A stretch of 64,000 nucleotides of DNA, taken from contig JACVTC010000059.1 in assembly GCA_016946835.1 (NCBI GenBank), positions 376,001-440,000 on the forward strand. Direction: 5' to 3'. A program made the translations under genes and the position numbers. The first letter of the stretch is position 1. The number at the start of each line of letters is the position of its first letter. Below the pieces are notes generated by a model, which worked only from the letters and a program-made list of their open reading frames with translations, made no database searches and was not told the origin of the DNA. This stretch comes from Neocallimastix lanati (nom. inval.). Taxonomy: Eukaryota > Neocallimastigomycota > Neocallimastigomycetes > Neocallimastigales > Neocallimastigaceae. Positions 34,463-47,740 of the stretch are shown one piece after another.

Positions 34463-34935
34463 TTTCATTCTATTTTATTTTATAAATGTAATTACTGTTT
34501 TACATATTATATAATTTATATTATTTAATAATAAAATTAAATTATAAAAAGAAAAAAATCTATATAGTTTTATTTTATTTTATTATTTTTTATTTTTTTT
34601 TCTTTGTATTTTAAATAGTTTTTATAGTTTTTTTTTTTTTTATTATTGCTGTTTTTGTTTGTTTGTTTTGTTTTTCTTTTCTTTTAAAGTTATGTAATTC
34701 TTTTTTTTTTTTTTTTTTTTTGGATTTTGAATTTTGAATTTGAATATAAGTTTTGGTTATTTTTTTTAAAAATTAAATTGAAAATTTAAAACTTTATTGC
34801 TAATTGATTTTAAAATATTTAATAGCATTATTATACTGGGTAAAAAATATATATTCTTCTTTTTATAAAAAAAAATTATATATTTAATATTTCATTGCCA
34901 AAGAGCATCCTCTGGATAAATTATTAATAATTAAT

Positions 34936-35092
34936 CTACTTTCTTGGACTGCGTGCTTGAACTGGTGACTTTAAAGCTTCAATTTCAGCCTTTAAAGCTT
35001 GAACAGCAGAATGTTCAGCTTCAAGATCTTTGTTAAGTCTATCACGTTCATCAATTAACTATTATTGATAATTAAAAATATAAAAACATATG

Positions 35093-35138
<46 letters not shown>

Positions 35139-37998
35139 TTTTAATAATATAATATAATATTAATTTAATTATTATAAAATCTTACTTCTTGTTCCCATTT
35201 TCTAAACTTGCTTTCTTCAGTACGAACTTGTTCAGTGAAACGCTTTCTAAGAGCGTCTTCTTCTTCCTTCATCTTAGCATCGAATAATTTTCTAGCTCTA
35301 TATTATTTTAATTCATTTATATAAAAAAAAAAAAAAAAATTCAATATTTATAGTTATAAAAAAATTCATTTTCTATATACTCCTTTAAAATATAGATATA
35401 AATTTTACCTGACTTGTGGATCATCATCAGTTCTACCTTCTTTAGTAAGTCTATCAGCTCTGTAGTTTTCATAATGAACTTCTTCAGTTGTACTAATTAA
35501 ACTATCCATGTGAGTTCTATCATCATTAACATAAATTTAATTAATTAAATATATAAATCATTTAGTTTTTATTAATATTATTATTACATTTTATTTGTAT
35601 TACATAATTAAAAATTACCTAATTAATAAGTTTCTAAGTTTCTTAAAATCGCAATGTTCTTCATTTTCGACTATAATTTATTATTATATATATTTTTTTT
35701 AAAAAAAAAAAAATTAAAAATTTTAGTAAAATTCAATGGTTGTTACTATTTAATATTAATTATATATATAAAGTTTACCTTCAGCAACACCCCATAAGTA
35801 TTGACGACCCTTAACACGACGACCATCTGGAGTAACAACATCTTGTTCACTACCAATTACGGCATATGGCATAGCATTCTATATGTATTTATTTTCATAT
35901 GTTTATATATTTAAATTAAAAAATCACCTTTACAATTAATTGCATATTATTTTTTTATTTTTATTATTAATAAAATATTTACAGCAATAGCAGTATTTCT
36001 TCTAGTGGTATCTTCATCATCACTTTCAATTGGAGGACAGAATACATTGATGTTATGGAATTTAATACAATCAAGAATCTAATAATTATTTAATATTTAT
36101 AATATTATAAAAAATTATATATTATTTAAATTTTAAAAGATTTAATTTATATTTTTATAATAACAAATAAAATAAAAAATAATTATATTATTTTTAAAAC
36201 AATCATATTTACTCTATTTTTGAAAGCAGTAAGATCAGCACGAGTAATAGTATCAGCCTTTGAGATTACTGGAATTAAATTAACTCTTGATCCTAATTGC
36301 TTCATAACTTCAATATCTAATGGCTTTAAACTATTTATTTTAATTTTACATTATATTGCATTATATATATTTACAATAAAATAAATATGTTAAAATTTTT
36401 ACACCACTGTTTTCATTATTATCATTATTAATTAATTATTTCAATTTTATTATAATTTATTTTAAAATTAAATTAATCATACGTATGACCAGTTGGTTGA
36501 ATAAAGTATAAGCAAGCATGAACTCTCATATCATCGATATTTCTTCTATTAGCTTTTCTTTCTTGTTTCATATAATTTAAATGTTGTTCATCAATAAATT
36601 CAACAATTGGAACCCAACAATCAGAATTATTAACATAATCACCAAAACCTGGAGTATCTATGATAGTTAATTGAACATTGAAACCCTTTTCTTCAATTTC
36701 TATTAAAAGAAAATTTAAAAGAAAATTTATTATTTTGTATTTTTTGTTAATAATATTATATTTTAATTTTATTAACACTTAATAATAATATTTAATATAT
36801 TAATAAAATATACCAGCTCTAATAATTTCGATTTCAACAGTTCTTTCTAATTGTTTTTGGAATCTCTTATCTTCATTTTGATATTCTCTCATTAAAGCAG
36901 CAAATAATGTATTAATAAAACTATTGTTATTGTTTAATTAATTTAGTAAATATCATAAAATTTATTTATTTATATATTTACATATATAATATAATTATTA
37001 ATTAATTAAACAAAAATAATTCTATTAATAATAAACAATATCTATTTTAATTAATATTCATGTATTACGTGGTCTTTCCAGCACCAGATTCACCTTTTTA
37101 TAATTATTTTAAATAATAAAATTCATTAGTCATAATATTCTTCAAATTATCTTATTTAATAAATACATATATATAATTAAATAAAATATAATAAAATAAT
37201 AAAATAACATTTAAATTATTATAAATAATTTAAAAAAAAACATCCACTTTCTTTTTATTAATTTTCTTATAATTATATATTTATCAAATGATTTTTTTTT
37301 TTTTAAATTCCACATTATTCTTTATTTTTTATGCCCGCCCTGTTTGTTTACAAGTCTATAATTTTCCTTAAATTATTATTTAATTTATTTGTTTACATGT
37401 TTACAATTTTCTTTAAATTATTATTTAATTTTATTTTAATTAATTCAAATTCGAAGTTTTTTCTTTTTTATATTAACTATTAAATCAACATTTCCGAGTT
37501 AAATTGATTTTTTTAATCAAATTTTAATTTTTTTTTCGAAGTATTGTTTCTTTTTATTTTGTTCCATTTATACTATTAAATAATTAAATTTAAATATAGA
37601 TTATTCTACTTATCTATACAATTTCATAAATGATAATTAATTAAACTATTTCTTTTAACTTGTTCTTATTTGTTATATAAATATTATTATTTTTTATTTC
37701 CTTGATACTTTTATAATTTCTTTTGTCTAAATAATCCTAATATTTGTTTATAATCATTCATCCAATATAATATAATTCTCTGTTTACATTGTTCAGAAAT
37801 TTATTATTTAATTGAATAAAAAAATTTATGTTGTAAAGTATATCAAAACTCATTTATCAAAAACTGGAAATATTTGTTTTGTTTTCAATTCTTACCAACA
37901 ACCATAATGGTAAAGTGTGCTCCCTTTCTGGAAACAATCTTGTGTCTTTGGTTTGGAAGATTTGCAATACCAATGAAATCGTTAGTTGGTGATGACAT
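34936..37998 (-). CDS. CDC11: Septin, Cdc11/AspA-like GTPase
   Basis: Filament-forming GTP-binding protein of septin rings and cortical scaffolds. Eleven exons: 37998-37896, 37093-37069, 36920-36814, 36699-36483, 36330-36213, 36078-35983, 35878-35779, 35670-35619, 35516-35409, 35297-35186, 35058-34936. Every phase matches, giving 386 aa ending in TAG. The N-terminus is short (IGIANLPNQRHKIVSRKGA), typical of the Cdc11 group. G1 is GESGAGKT (residues 35-42, split by a phase-2 intron and completed as TTFINTLF); G3 is DTPGFGD (about 93-99); G4 is SKAD (174-177). The septin unique element region (GRRVKGRQYLWGVAE) and a C-terminal coiled coil (about 300-375) follow. Exon 2 is only 25 nt. All motifs are intact, so functional. 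Subgroup assignment rests on the N-terminal text only. Confidence 0.95.
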
Positions 37999-37999
37999 T

Positions 38000-38744
38000 T
38001 TTACTTTTTCTTATTTTTTTTAGTTTAAATTATTTATATTATTTATAAATTATGTATTAATAACAGTTGAAAATATATAAAATAATCATATATTAGTGAA
38101 TTTTAATAAATATAATACTAATAAAAAAATAAATTTATCAATATTTTTTTATTATTAATTGTTTTATTTACTTTATGTTTATTTTTATTTTTTAAAAAAC
38201 AATGATTAATAAGTATGTGAAAAATAATTTGTCATTAAAAAATTTTTAACTAAAATATTATTTATTTAATAATAAATTTTTTTTATTAGAATATATAGAA
38301 TATATTAAATTATATATATATAATTAAATACAAAAAACAAATAATATATATGTTTAAATGTAATAAAAAATTGTGTAAATATTATATATTAAAAATGTAT
38401 TATTTAGCCATATTTTTTATATTATATATTACATTAACAAGTTTATATTAATATATTATATCAATAAACTATACATAATATTATATTTATATTATACATA
38501 AATACTTTTTATATCATAAATTTATTCAATCAATTTATTATGTTAATATTTATAATTAAATGTAAACCTATAAAATTATCTTATATATTTGAATATTATT
38601 ATAAATAAAAGACTTTATATCTAATATGTTTTAAAAATTTTATAAAACCTTTTATTATGTCAATAATTAATTTATTAGAATATGTTATTTACTAAATCAA
38701 TAAAAGATATTTCTTACTTATATATAATATGTATATATATGTAT
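38000..38744. other. AT-rich spacer upstream of the septin
   Basis: Presumed septin promoter region. Only A/T-rich simple sequence is visible; no named element. Confidence 0.6.
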
Positions 38745-39750
38745 TTATTATTATATTATTTATTATTTATTATTTATTATTTATTATTTATTATTTATTA
38801 TTTATATATTTATTATTTATTATTTATTATTTATATTTATTTATATTATTTATTATTTATTATTTATTATTTATTATTTATTATTTATTATTTATTATTT
38901 ATTATTTATATTATTATTTATTATTTATTATTTATTATTTATTATTTATTATTTATTATTTATTATTTATTATTTATTATTTATTATTTATTATTTATTA
39001 TTTATTATTTATTATTTATTATTTATTATTTTATTATTTATATATTTATTATTTATTATTTATTATTTATTATTTATTATTTATTATTTATTATTTATTA
39101 TTTATTATTTATTATTTATTATTTATTATTTATTATTTATTATTTATTATTTATTATTTATTATTTATTATTTATTATTTATTATTTATTATTTATTATT
39201 TATTATTTATTATTTATTATTTATTATTTATTATTTATTATTTATTATTTATTATTTATTATTTATTATTTATTATTTATTATTTATTATTTATTATTTA
39301 TTATTTATTATTTATTATTTATTATTTATTATTTATTATTTATTATTTATTATTTATTATTTATTATTTATTATTTATTATTTATTATTTATTATTTATT
39401 ATTTATTATTTATTATTTATTATTTATTATTTATTATTTATTATTTATTATTTATTATTTATTATTTATTATTTATTATTTATTATTTATTATTTATTAT
39501 TTATTATTTATTATTTATTATTTATTATTTATTATTTATTATTTATTATTTATTATTTATTATTTATTATTTATTATTTATTATTTATTATTTATTATTT
39601 ATTATTATTATTATTTATTATTTATTATTTATTATTTATTATTTATTATTTATTATTTATTATTTATTATTTATTATTTATTATTTATTATTTATTATTT
39701 ATTATTTATTATTTATTATTTATTATTTATTATTTATTATTTATTATTAT
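38745..39750. repeat. 1-kb heptanucleotide satellite (TTATTTA)n
   Basis: Roughly 140 head-to-tail copies of a 7-bp unit (TTATTTA) with a few phase breaks (for example near 38803, 38835, 38905, 39028 and 39603). Because 7 is not a multiple of 3, the unit is read as a 21-base period and stays open on the plus strand, which produces two spurious ~350-aa frames of IIYYLLF. Confidence 0.97.
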
Positions 39751-40107
39751 AAAGTTTCTAAATATTAAATAATATTTGATTTTTAACAAATTTATATTTC
39801 AAATATAAATTTGTATTTAAGAGTCATAATTATTTGTTCACTAATCAATATTTTATTTTCCTTATGTTCCTTTTTTACTCTTACTTTAATAATTTATCTT
39901 AATCTTTTATTATATTGTTTGAAACTATATATATATTTATATTTAAAATTTTAATATTTAAAATATTAAAGGATTATTTTTAATAAATTTCTATATAGGA
40001 ATTTTAAAAATTTTTTAAAAAATGTGGTCAATGATTAGAACATTAATAATCTATTATATATTTACTTATATAATTATATATAATTATAGATGTAAAAAAC
40101 TTTATAG

Positions 40108-40138
<31 letters not shown>

Positions 40139-40639
40139 CATGTATATACATATATAATGAAAATTTAATTTAATTAGATAAAACTTATTAAAGAAAAAAT
40201 ATTTAAAAAAATTAAAAGAAGAAATAATAAAGTGAATAAATACTTATTTATTGTATTCATTGAAGATTTATGAATTAATATTATTAATAATAATATATAA
40301 TTTAATAAAACGATAAGAAATGACCATAATTATAATTATTTAGTTACCCATTAAATTTTCATTTATACTAAAAATGACGAATTTTTTTTTTTTTTTTTTT
40401 TAAACTAAGAAGAAAAAAATGCACTTTCTTTGTTTTATTTATTATTTAATATAAGCATTAATACAATGAACATTATAAATAAAAAGTAAAAATAAATAAA
40501 CAAAATAAAAAAAAAAATCATATTATTTAATTTTTGTTAATTCGAAAATAAACTTAACTTGAAAATTTTATTATTCTTTTATTCTTTCTTGTGTCTTACC
40601 ATAAACTTCTCTTTATTAGAAAGTGCTACATTTTTATTT
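39751..40639. other. AT-rich spacer
   Basis: Short palindromic AT stretch near 39789-39815 (AAATTTATATTTCAAATATAAATTT). Otherwise homopolymers, with no coding signal. Confidence 0.55.
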
Positions 40640-41075
40640 TGTTAAATTAAGAAAAAAAAAAAAAAAAAAAAAAAAACACATACATTATTTACATTTCTTA
40701 ATAAAGTTTTGGATTAGGTATAATGAATCTAGTACGTTTCGCAATCATTTTTCAATGTGGCGTAATTTTGTATATGGCTTGTATTTTATAATTAAATAAA
40801 TAATAAGTAGAGGTACATAAAACGAAACTTGCCCAATTACTTAGGTAGAAAATAAAAAATAATATTCATTTATAAGAGATAGAAATATGAGGATTCTTAA
40901 GAAATTCTTTAATGGAATGAAGTGCTTTTCTAACTTTATTATATATTCACTGTATGAAAGGTTTCAAGTTCTAAATCATTTGAAAATGGTACACCTAAGT
41001 AGGTATAGCAATTTGTTTTAGGTAATTCTTGTTCCATAATTTAGGAATATTTTGTTATAATGAATAAACTTTTTT
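40640..41075 (-). mobile_element. LINE fragment, thumb region
   Basis: On the minus strand broken frames read ELPKTNCYTYLGVPFSNDLE and KLEKHFIPLKNF/KALHSIKEFL, the region after the reverse-transcriptase palm (YLGVPF block) of this LINE family. Upstream (41080-41640) is AT-rich sequence with weak coding appearance but nothing I can name. Confidence 0.55.
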
Positions 41076-41639
41076 TTTTTTTTTCTAAAATAGGACACTG
41101 TTTAATGCAATAATTTTCTGTAAAATAATCATATATTAACTAAAATGTATGAGTAAATAAAATGTTAGTAGTGAAAAACTATTAAAGAATTCCAATCTGT
41201 TAAATAAAGTCTTAAACAATGCTTTAGTGTGAATCAATATTCTATTTTTCCATTTTAATAGCTACATGAGTTTAAATGATACTAAAGAAAAGTATATATA
41301 TAAAATAACTCTAAAGCAAAAGATACAACAGATTCATTACAGCGATAATATGTAGAAACTACATTTTTTTACAGCCACAATTATTGGGAACTTTTGACTT
41401 TATTTATCTATTAATTTATTAATTATATAAATATTTTTTTTTTTTATAAAAAAAAAAAAAAAAAAAAAAACAGAATAAATAAAAAATAAATATTATTTGT
41501 CTAATTAGAACATAACATAATAATATTTAGAATAGTAATGTGAAATAAAAATGATATTCAAAATAAAGTGTATAAATACATTTGGAAAAAAGTTCATATT
41601 CAATGAACCTTATCTTAAGATTATAAGATTCCTATTTAA

Positions 41640-42710
41640 AAGGAATTCTTATTCTGGATTAGGGTTTGAATTGACAATCTGAAAGAAATTAATTATGGTC
41701 TTCTCTTTAAGAGACATTGGTCCTAATAGCCTGTCTTACTGAATTTTCAGTGTTGACGCTCTTGGTTAGTTTGCCTTTATACTTTCTGAATAGTAACCCA
41801 TGTCGAGTCCTAGCCCTAGGTCTAATTTCTGATCCAAATTGTTCTGATCTAATATATCCTTAATCAATTCCATATTTAGAAATTCAATTAGCTAGTAATT
41901 TTGCTATAATTTTTAATCCATTATGGATAAGAAAGATGCTACGATAATTATTACAATCTGATGGATAGTCCTTTTTATGAATAGAAATTATCAATGTTTT
42001 ATTCCATGATTTTTGGAAATCATTATTCCAAATACGATTGATTAAGGCTTTGAAACATTTAAAGATAGATGAAATATTACTATCATTTGCACTGGATTCT
42101 ACTGAATCATTTTTACCAGAAATCAAAGCTTTGAAGAATTCCATTGGAATACCATCAGGACCATAAGCTTTAAAATTAGGGGCAGAATGAGATTGCCTGG
42201 CTAATTTTTTCATCGCTAATATCCTTCCATTCTTGTTGCCTTGGACTTCCCAAATTTCTATGTGCATCAGAATCTTTCCAGAAATCTTTAGAAAGACAAT
42301 GACCTGAAGAATCCGACCCTAAAATTTTATAATGAAAATGCCAAGCTTTTAATTTTTCATCTATAGAAGAAACAAGTTCATTGTTATTGTTTTTAATGGG
42401 ATGAGAGACTCTGAAAGATTGATTATTTATTTTTATATTCTCTTTTGCTTATTTCCATGCTTTCCTACTATCATTTTTAAGAACTAACAAACATCCAATT
42501 TTAATCCAATATTAAATATTCTTTCCTAAATTCGTTACATTGTTTATGAATTGATTCACTAGTTCACATAGTCTATTATACGAGTCAACAATTTTATCAA
42601 ATTCATTGGAATTTCTAACCCTAATATCTACCTCCAGTCCGTGAAATAGGTGAACCATTAATCGTAAGAATAAACAGTTACCAAGGTTACTGTAGGTCAA
42701 TTAAGTTTTT
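41640..42710 (-). mobile_element. LINE fragment, linker and RT start, fused to another repeat
   Basis: From 42700 down, the minus strand reads NSNEFDKIVDSYNRLCE (the linker after the endonuclease), then FKAYGPDGIPMEFFKAL, NRIWNNDFQKSW, ISIHKK and GLKIIAKLLAN. These are near copies of 46567-46200. At about 41860 the text leaves the LINE after RSEQFG and enters RPRARTRHGLL, KSVNTENSVRQAI and FQIVNSNPNPE, which matches the plus-strand repeat at 1800-1925. Internal stops show it is dead. Confidence 0.75.
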
Positions 42711-42734
42711 CATTTTTATAATACATCATATTTG

Positions 42735-43560
42735 ATATTTCATTATGTTTTTTCTATTTTAAATTCATCTAATATTTTATCTACATATTGAGATTGATGT
42801 AATGTATAACCATCATTACATTTAACAAATTTTATTCCTATTATGAAATCTATTTCACCAATATCACTTAATTCATATTTATTTTTAATTTCTTCTCTAA
42901 TTTTATTTATTTCTTTATTTTTACCAGCTATCAAAATATCATCTCTATAAATAACTAAAATACAAACAATATTATTATTTCTATCCTTTTTTATATATAC
43001 ACAAGGTTCACTTTTGCATCTACTAAATCCTAATTCTAGTAATGTATCATTAATTAAAAATTCCACATTCTACCTGCCTGTTTAAGCCCATATGTAGCTT
43101 TATTTTTTTTCCATTATCCATAATTATAATTTATATCACCTTGTGGAATATCCATATATAGTTCTTCTTCTAAATCGGCATTTAAGTAAGCAGCCTTTAT
43201 ATCTAATTGATTAATATTAAAATTATAATAAACAGCTAAAACTGCTATTATTCTTAAAGAGTCTTGTTTTAAAGTTGGTAAGAAGGTTTCTTAATCTATA
43301 CCTAAAATTTGTGAAAAATCTCTTGCAACAAACTTTATATTTATTTATTTTACTTTTATTGTCTTTTTTATAATGTAAATACCCATCTACAGGATATTAC
43401 ATTCTTATCTTTAGGGATATAAGTGACATATTTATATACCATTTTATTTTTCATATTGTTTAATTCGTTCTCCACAGCCTTTAACCATAATTTATCAACA
43501 GGTCGCCAATAAATTTCATCAAAACTGGAAGTATTTTGTAAATCAGTGATGCTCATGTTA
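42735..43560 (-). mobile_element. Truncated Ty1/copia reverse transcriptase (RVT_2)
   Basis: Order on the minus strand: LWLKAVENELNNMKNKMVYK and SCRWVF (start of the RVT_2 domain); a frameshifted middle with NFNINQLDIKAAYLNADLEE and KATYGLKQAGR; then LELGFSRCKSEPCVYIKK, VCILVIYRDDILIAG, SDIGEIDFIIGIKF and GYTLHQSQYVDKIL. The catalytic box is YRDD where YVDD is usual. There are frameshifts, and the 5' parts and RNase H are missing. It sits between LINE fragments and was probably inserted into or fused with them. Confidence 0.85.
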
Positions 43561-43714
43561 AAATTCTAAGAAGAATAGATGTAAGATTAGTGTGATTCTG
43601 AATCCATGCAAAAACTACAGAGAATGAATATAGGACTTGTAATGAGTAATTCTTAGTGGTAATATAGACATTATTAACGGAACACTAATGATTCCATTGA
43701 CTATATATTGTTAA

Positions 43715-43790
43715 AGTCTATTTTTTTTTTTTTTTTTTTAGACTAGGAAGAGAATATATTTCCAGTACTTTATTAAATAAATTAAAATAT
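43715..43790 (-). mobile_element. LINE-family 3' tail with poly-A
   Basis: On the minus strand: CTGGAAATATATTCTCTTCC-TAGTCT followed by a poly-A of about 22. It matches the tails at 8142 and 45391. No LINE coding sequence lies immediately upstream (43800-43985 is AT-rich), so this is a 5'-truncated copy. Confidence 0.6.
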
Positions 43791-43977
43791 TTTTATGTAT
43801 TACATTTAATAAAAAAGTAAATTATATAATTAAAAGATAAAAATGTATGTAAAAGATTAAGTAAAACAAAACAAAAAAAAAATAAAATAAAATAAAATTA
43901 AACATAAATAAATTTTAATTAATCAAAGAAAATTTAATGTAAATAAAGAATAAAAATAAGTTCAAGTCATATTAATA

Positions 43978-43984
<7 letters not shown>

Positions 43985-44016
<32 letters not shown>

Positions 44017-45390
44017 TTTAGAGAATAATTTTATTTAATTTATAATAATAATAAAATTACATGATTTAAATGAAAAAAATAAAATAAAATACATGAAATA
44101 AAATATTATATATTATAATAATTATAAAAGTTCGTTAGAACCAATAGTTTGTAACTTTTCCCATTCATCGATGATAAACACCACATCCATTATTGCGAGT
44201 AATAATTTCAGTATTAGTGTTATCAAACGAATCTGTATCAGATCTTTCGCCAGGAGATGAAAAATGAAAATCCATGTATTATCATTTCGACGTCGACGCT
44301 CTTAGCAAAAGCAAATTCGACGGAATACCATTTCATCATCAATCTAAAAGATAGATGGGTTAATGGTATTACGTTTGTAAGAAACTCCGCAATCCCCACA
44401 AAATACGGAACAGTCAACGAAGTTGAACTTTATTTAAAATTATTGTCAACTAATTGTCTTTGTTCCCCATCATTAACTTTAATTTTTTCATATATTGAAC
44501 GCCCGCCAAGAAGAACACTCAATATAAAATAATAAATATTATTATCATAATCCTTTTCTGAATATAAAGAAACATCCAAGGATTTTTGTTCAATTATCAT
44601 TGCAAACTTCAAAAAGAGATCATCCAGTGAGAAAAGCTAGGTACGCTAACACCACAACATGGACAACATTTAGGGCATTTTTCTGAGACTATTTTTCTTT
44701 TAATAGAAATAATAATGTCAAATTTAAAACCACACCTAATTCGAGAAATCCAAAAGGATCCTAATTGTTACTTAGGATATTGAAATGTTAAGTCTTTGAT
44801 TTCTAAAATAAATCCAAAATCATTCTCCTTGTAAATAATTGCCTTTTTAGTTTTTGAGGGTTTGAAGACATTTATCCAGTACATCATTAATGAACAAATT
44901 GAATAAAACAGGAGATATAGGGCATCCATGTCTAACACCACAATTAATCGAAAATTCTTTTGATAGATTACCATTAAAAAAAGCACAAGCTTTAGAAGAT
45001 AGATAAAGGTTCCTTATGAATAGATGATATTTACCTCTTATTCCTAAGTTATATAATTTGGTCAAAATATTAAAGATAGGTACTGAATTATAGGCTTTTT
45101 CTAAGATGTCCTTTTTTTGGAATTGATACTATAGAAGCCGAATTCCACTCTTCAGGGAAATCACCATCCCAGATTTTGTTAAATAATGAAAGTAAACATT
45201 TAGCACAATATAGATTCTTTAGGGATGGAATACATACCAAGGTGAAATGTAGGTTCTTCATAATAAGGATATGAAACAAAATTTAATTGTTTAATAACTA
45301 TTGTAGCACATTTATTGATACCAATAAACATCTCATTTTTATTAGCCCAATAAAAAACATGACGAAATAGAACCTTCATTACTCATTGAT
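43985..45390 (-). mobile_element. LINE fragments, scrambled copy
   Basis: On the minus strand, from high to low: the end of the RT palm (MRCLLVSINVLQ, a shifted GINKCA block, 45385-45300); the RT start (LFNKIWDGDFPEEWNSASIV, 45200-45130); the RT core (LGIRGKYHLFIRNLYLSSKA and GVRHGCPISPVLFNLFINDV, 45065-44860); a Cys knuckle (CPKCCPCCGVSVPSFSHW, 44700-44640); and the C-terminal block LLGGRSIYEKIKVNDGEQRQ. The palm end lying before the RT start means the order is broken. The 3' end is a poly-A (poly-T on plus at 43987-44013). Dead. Confidence 0.75.
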
Positions 45391-47740
45391 TTTTTTTTTT
45401 TTTTTATTTAGACAGGGAAGAGAATACACTTCCATAAATTTATTAATTTTATTATAAAAAATACATGTAGGTGAAAAATACATTTGAAATTAAAAATAAA
45501 AGTTAAAAAATAAAAAATAAAAAAGCTCAAAAATACTATGTATTTCGGCAAGTTGTAATGCGGGAATTTTCCCTTACTAAGGTAGGATTACTATTATAAA
45601 GAAATTTTGAAACTTCCCCTCGTACTACTAAACTGGCACATTTATTGATACCAAATTGCATTTCATTATTTCTAGCCCATTTACTGGCAAACTTTAACAA
45701 TTTCTTAAGTTGGGATCTTGTTGGAACACATAATACAATGTCATCTGCAAAAAGACCTCCACAACAACATTTTTCACCAATAGAGATGCCATATTTATTA
45801 CAATTATTAAAAATATCATTAATGAACAAGTTAAACAAAATTGGTGAGAGGGGACAACCTTGACGAAATCCTTTCTTAATATTAAACGATTCCGATAATT
45901 GTCCATCAACTCTTACACAAGCCTTGGAAGATAAGTATAAATTTTCAATAAAATTATAGCACTTACCTCTAATACCTAAGTGATGAATCTTCATTAATAC
46001 ATTATATATGGGCACTGAGTTATACGCTTTTTTAAGGTCCAAAAAAGCAAGGTAAGTATCCTTATTTTCAAATTTCCTTCTCTGACATATAATTCTTAAT
46101 GTAGTGTAAAGACTTATACATTCCTCTCGATTACGAAATCCAAATTGTTCAGGTCTTATAAAACCTTCATCAATTCCATATTTAGAGATTCTATTAGCTA
46201 TGATTTTTGCAATAATTTTTAATCCATTATTGATAAGAGAGATGCCACGATAGTTGTTACAATCTGATAGATCGCCCTTTTTATGAATAGAAACTATTGA
46301 TGCGTTATTCCATGATTTTGGGAAATCACCATTCCAAATACGATTGATTAAGGCTTTGAGACATTTAAAGCCAGATGAAATATTACTATTATTATCATTT
46401 GATCCTTTTGAATCATCTTTACAAGGAATCAAAGCTTTGAAGAATTCCATTGGAATACCATCAGGACCACAAGCTTTAAAGTTAGGAGTGGAGGAGATAG
46501 CTTTGCAAATTTCTTCATCGCAAATGCCTTGGTTAATATCCCATTCTTGTTGCCTTGGTCTTCCCAATTCCTTAGTGCATCAGAATCTTTCCAGTAATCT
46601 TTAGAAAGACTATGACCTGAAGAATCTGACCCTAAGAATTTATAATGAGAATGCCAAACTTTTAATTTTTCATCTGTAGAAGAAACAAGTTCATTATTAT
46701 AATTTTTAATAGGATGAGAGACCGTGAAAGATTGATTATTTATTTTTCCATTTTTTTAACCCATTTCCATGCTTTCCTACTATCCTTATTAAGAGCTAAC
46801 GAACATCCAATTTTAATCCAATATAAATATTCTTTTTTCCTAAATTAATTACATTTTTTATGAATTGATTCACAAAGTCTATTATATGAGTCAACTATTT
46901 TAGCAAATTCATTGGAATCATTTGCAGAAACATAACGCTTAATTTGTTTGTATTTAATATGCTTTACCTTTTGAAGACAATAAATTTTTCGTGACATTCT
47001 AAACATCGCTTTCCTGATTTCTGTTGAAGATGTAATCGATAAATCCTTAGCTATGGAATTGGTAGTATTAATGAACTTTTCAATAACACAATCTATTGAA
47101 AGTTCTTCATTTTCTATTTCTTCACGAAGAATTTCAAATTTATTGTGATGACATATTTCTTTCTTTTGTTCAAGACATTTATACCTATCCCATCTTACAA
47201 ATTTTTTTGGTAACAAAAATGATTCATCTGTGGCAATTTTCTTACAATAAACCATGAGAGGTTTATGATCAGATACAGAAGGATAATCAACAAAATAAGT
47301 ACTTGATATTTTAACCAGCATACTTGAATTGACTAACGCATGATCAATATCTGATGAAAAACTACCTCTTGTACATGAAATAGGCAACCATTAATCGGAA
47401 GAATAAACCAGTTATTAAGGTTACTATTGGATAAGTTATCTTGTAAAAAATTCAGCTTTAATAGAATTGATTTTCATATCTCTTTTCGAATAAAAATCCC
47501 ATCTAAAAGATGCAAGAGCATTGCCTTTGAAAATCCAATACTCAAAAGATTGAAAACCTTCGCCACAACAGGGACAAGTCTTGGGACAATCTTCTATAAC
47601 TGAATGGCAATAGTAGTATTGTATTTATAACCACAGCGTAAATATATAATTCACGAAAACCCTAAGTTGAATTGGGGATATCATTATATCATTAACTCAT
47701 TGATAATAACACAATTTTAGATAAAAATTTTCATTTTTAA
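45391..47740 (-). mobile_element. LINE copy with near-intact RT, endonuclease end and poly-A tail
   Basis: Best-preserved copy. 47387-46845 encodes the end of an EEP/APE endonuclease (CTRGSFSSDIDHALVN, SVSDHKPLMVYCKK) and the linker. After a frameshift, 46567-45536 is a 343-aa open RT: FKACGPDGIPMEFFKAL, KKGDLSDCNNYRGISLIN, RPEQFGFRNREECISLYT, LAFLDLKKAYNSVP (first catalytic Asp), GFRQGCPLSPILFNLFINDI, and GGLFADDIVLCVP (catalytic FADD intact). The tail ends CCTGTCTAAAT + poly-A (45391-45410 as poly-T). Immediately 5' of the endonuclease lies a zinc-knuckle block (CPKTCPCCGEGFQSFEYWIF, about 47600-47530), normally C-terminal in this family. Truncated thumb, no intact EEP catalytic core: non-autonomous. 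Confidence 0.88.

Noticed and set aside
38745-39750. CRISPR-like array
   Set aside because: Contiguous 7-bp tandem units without spacers; eukaryotic satellite.
38682-39772. Two ~350-aa open frames of repeated IIYYLLF
   Set aside because: They are the translation of the TTATTTA satellite; the 7-bp unit contains no stop in the plus-strand frames. No codon bias or start context, and the same peptide appears in both frames.
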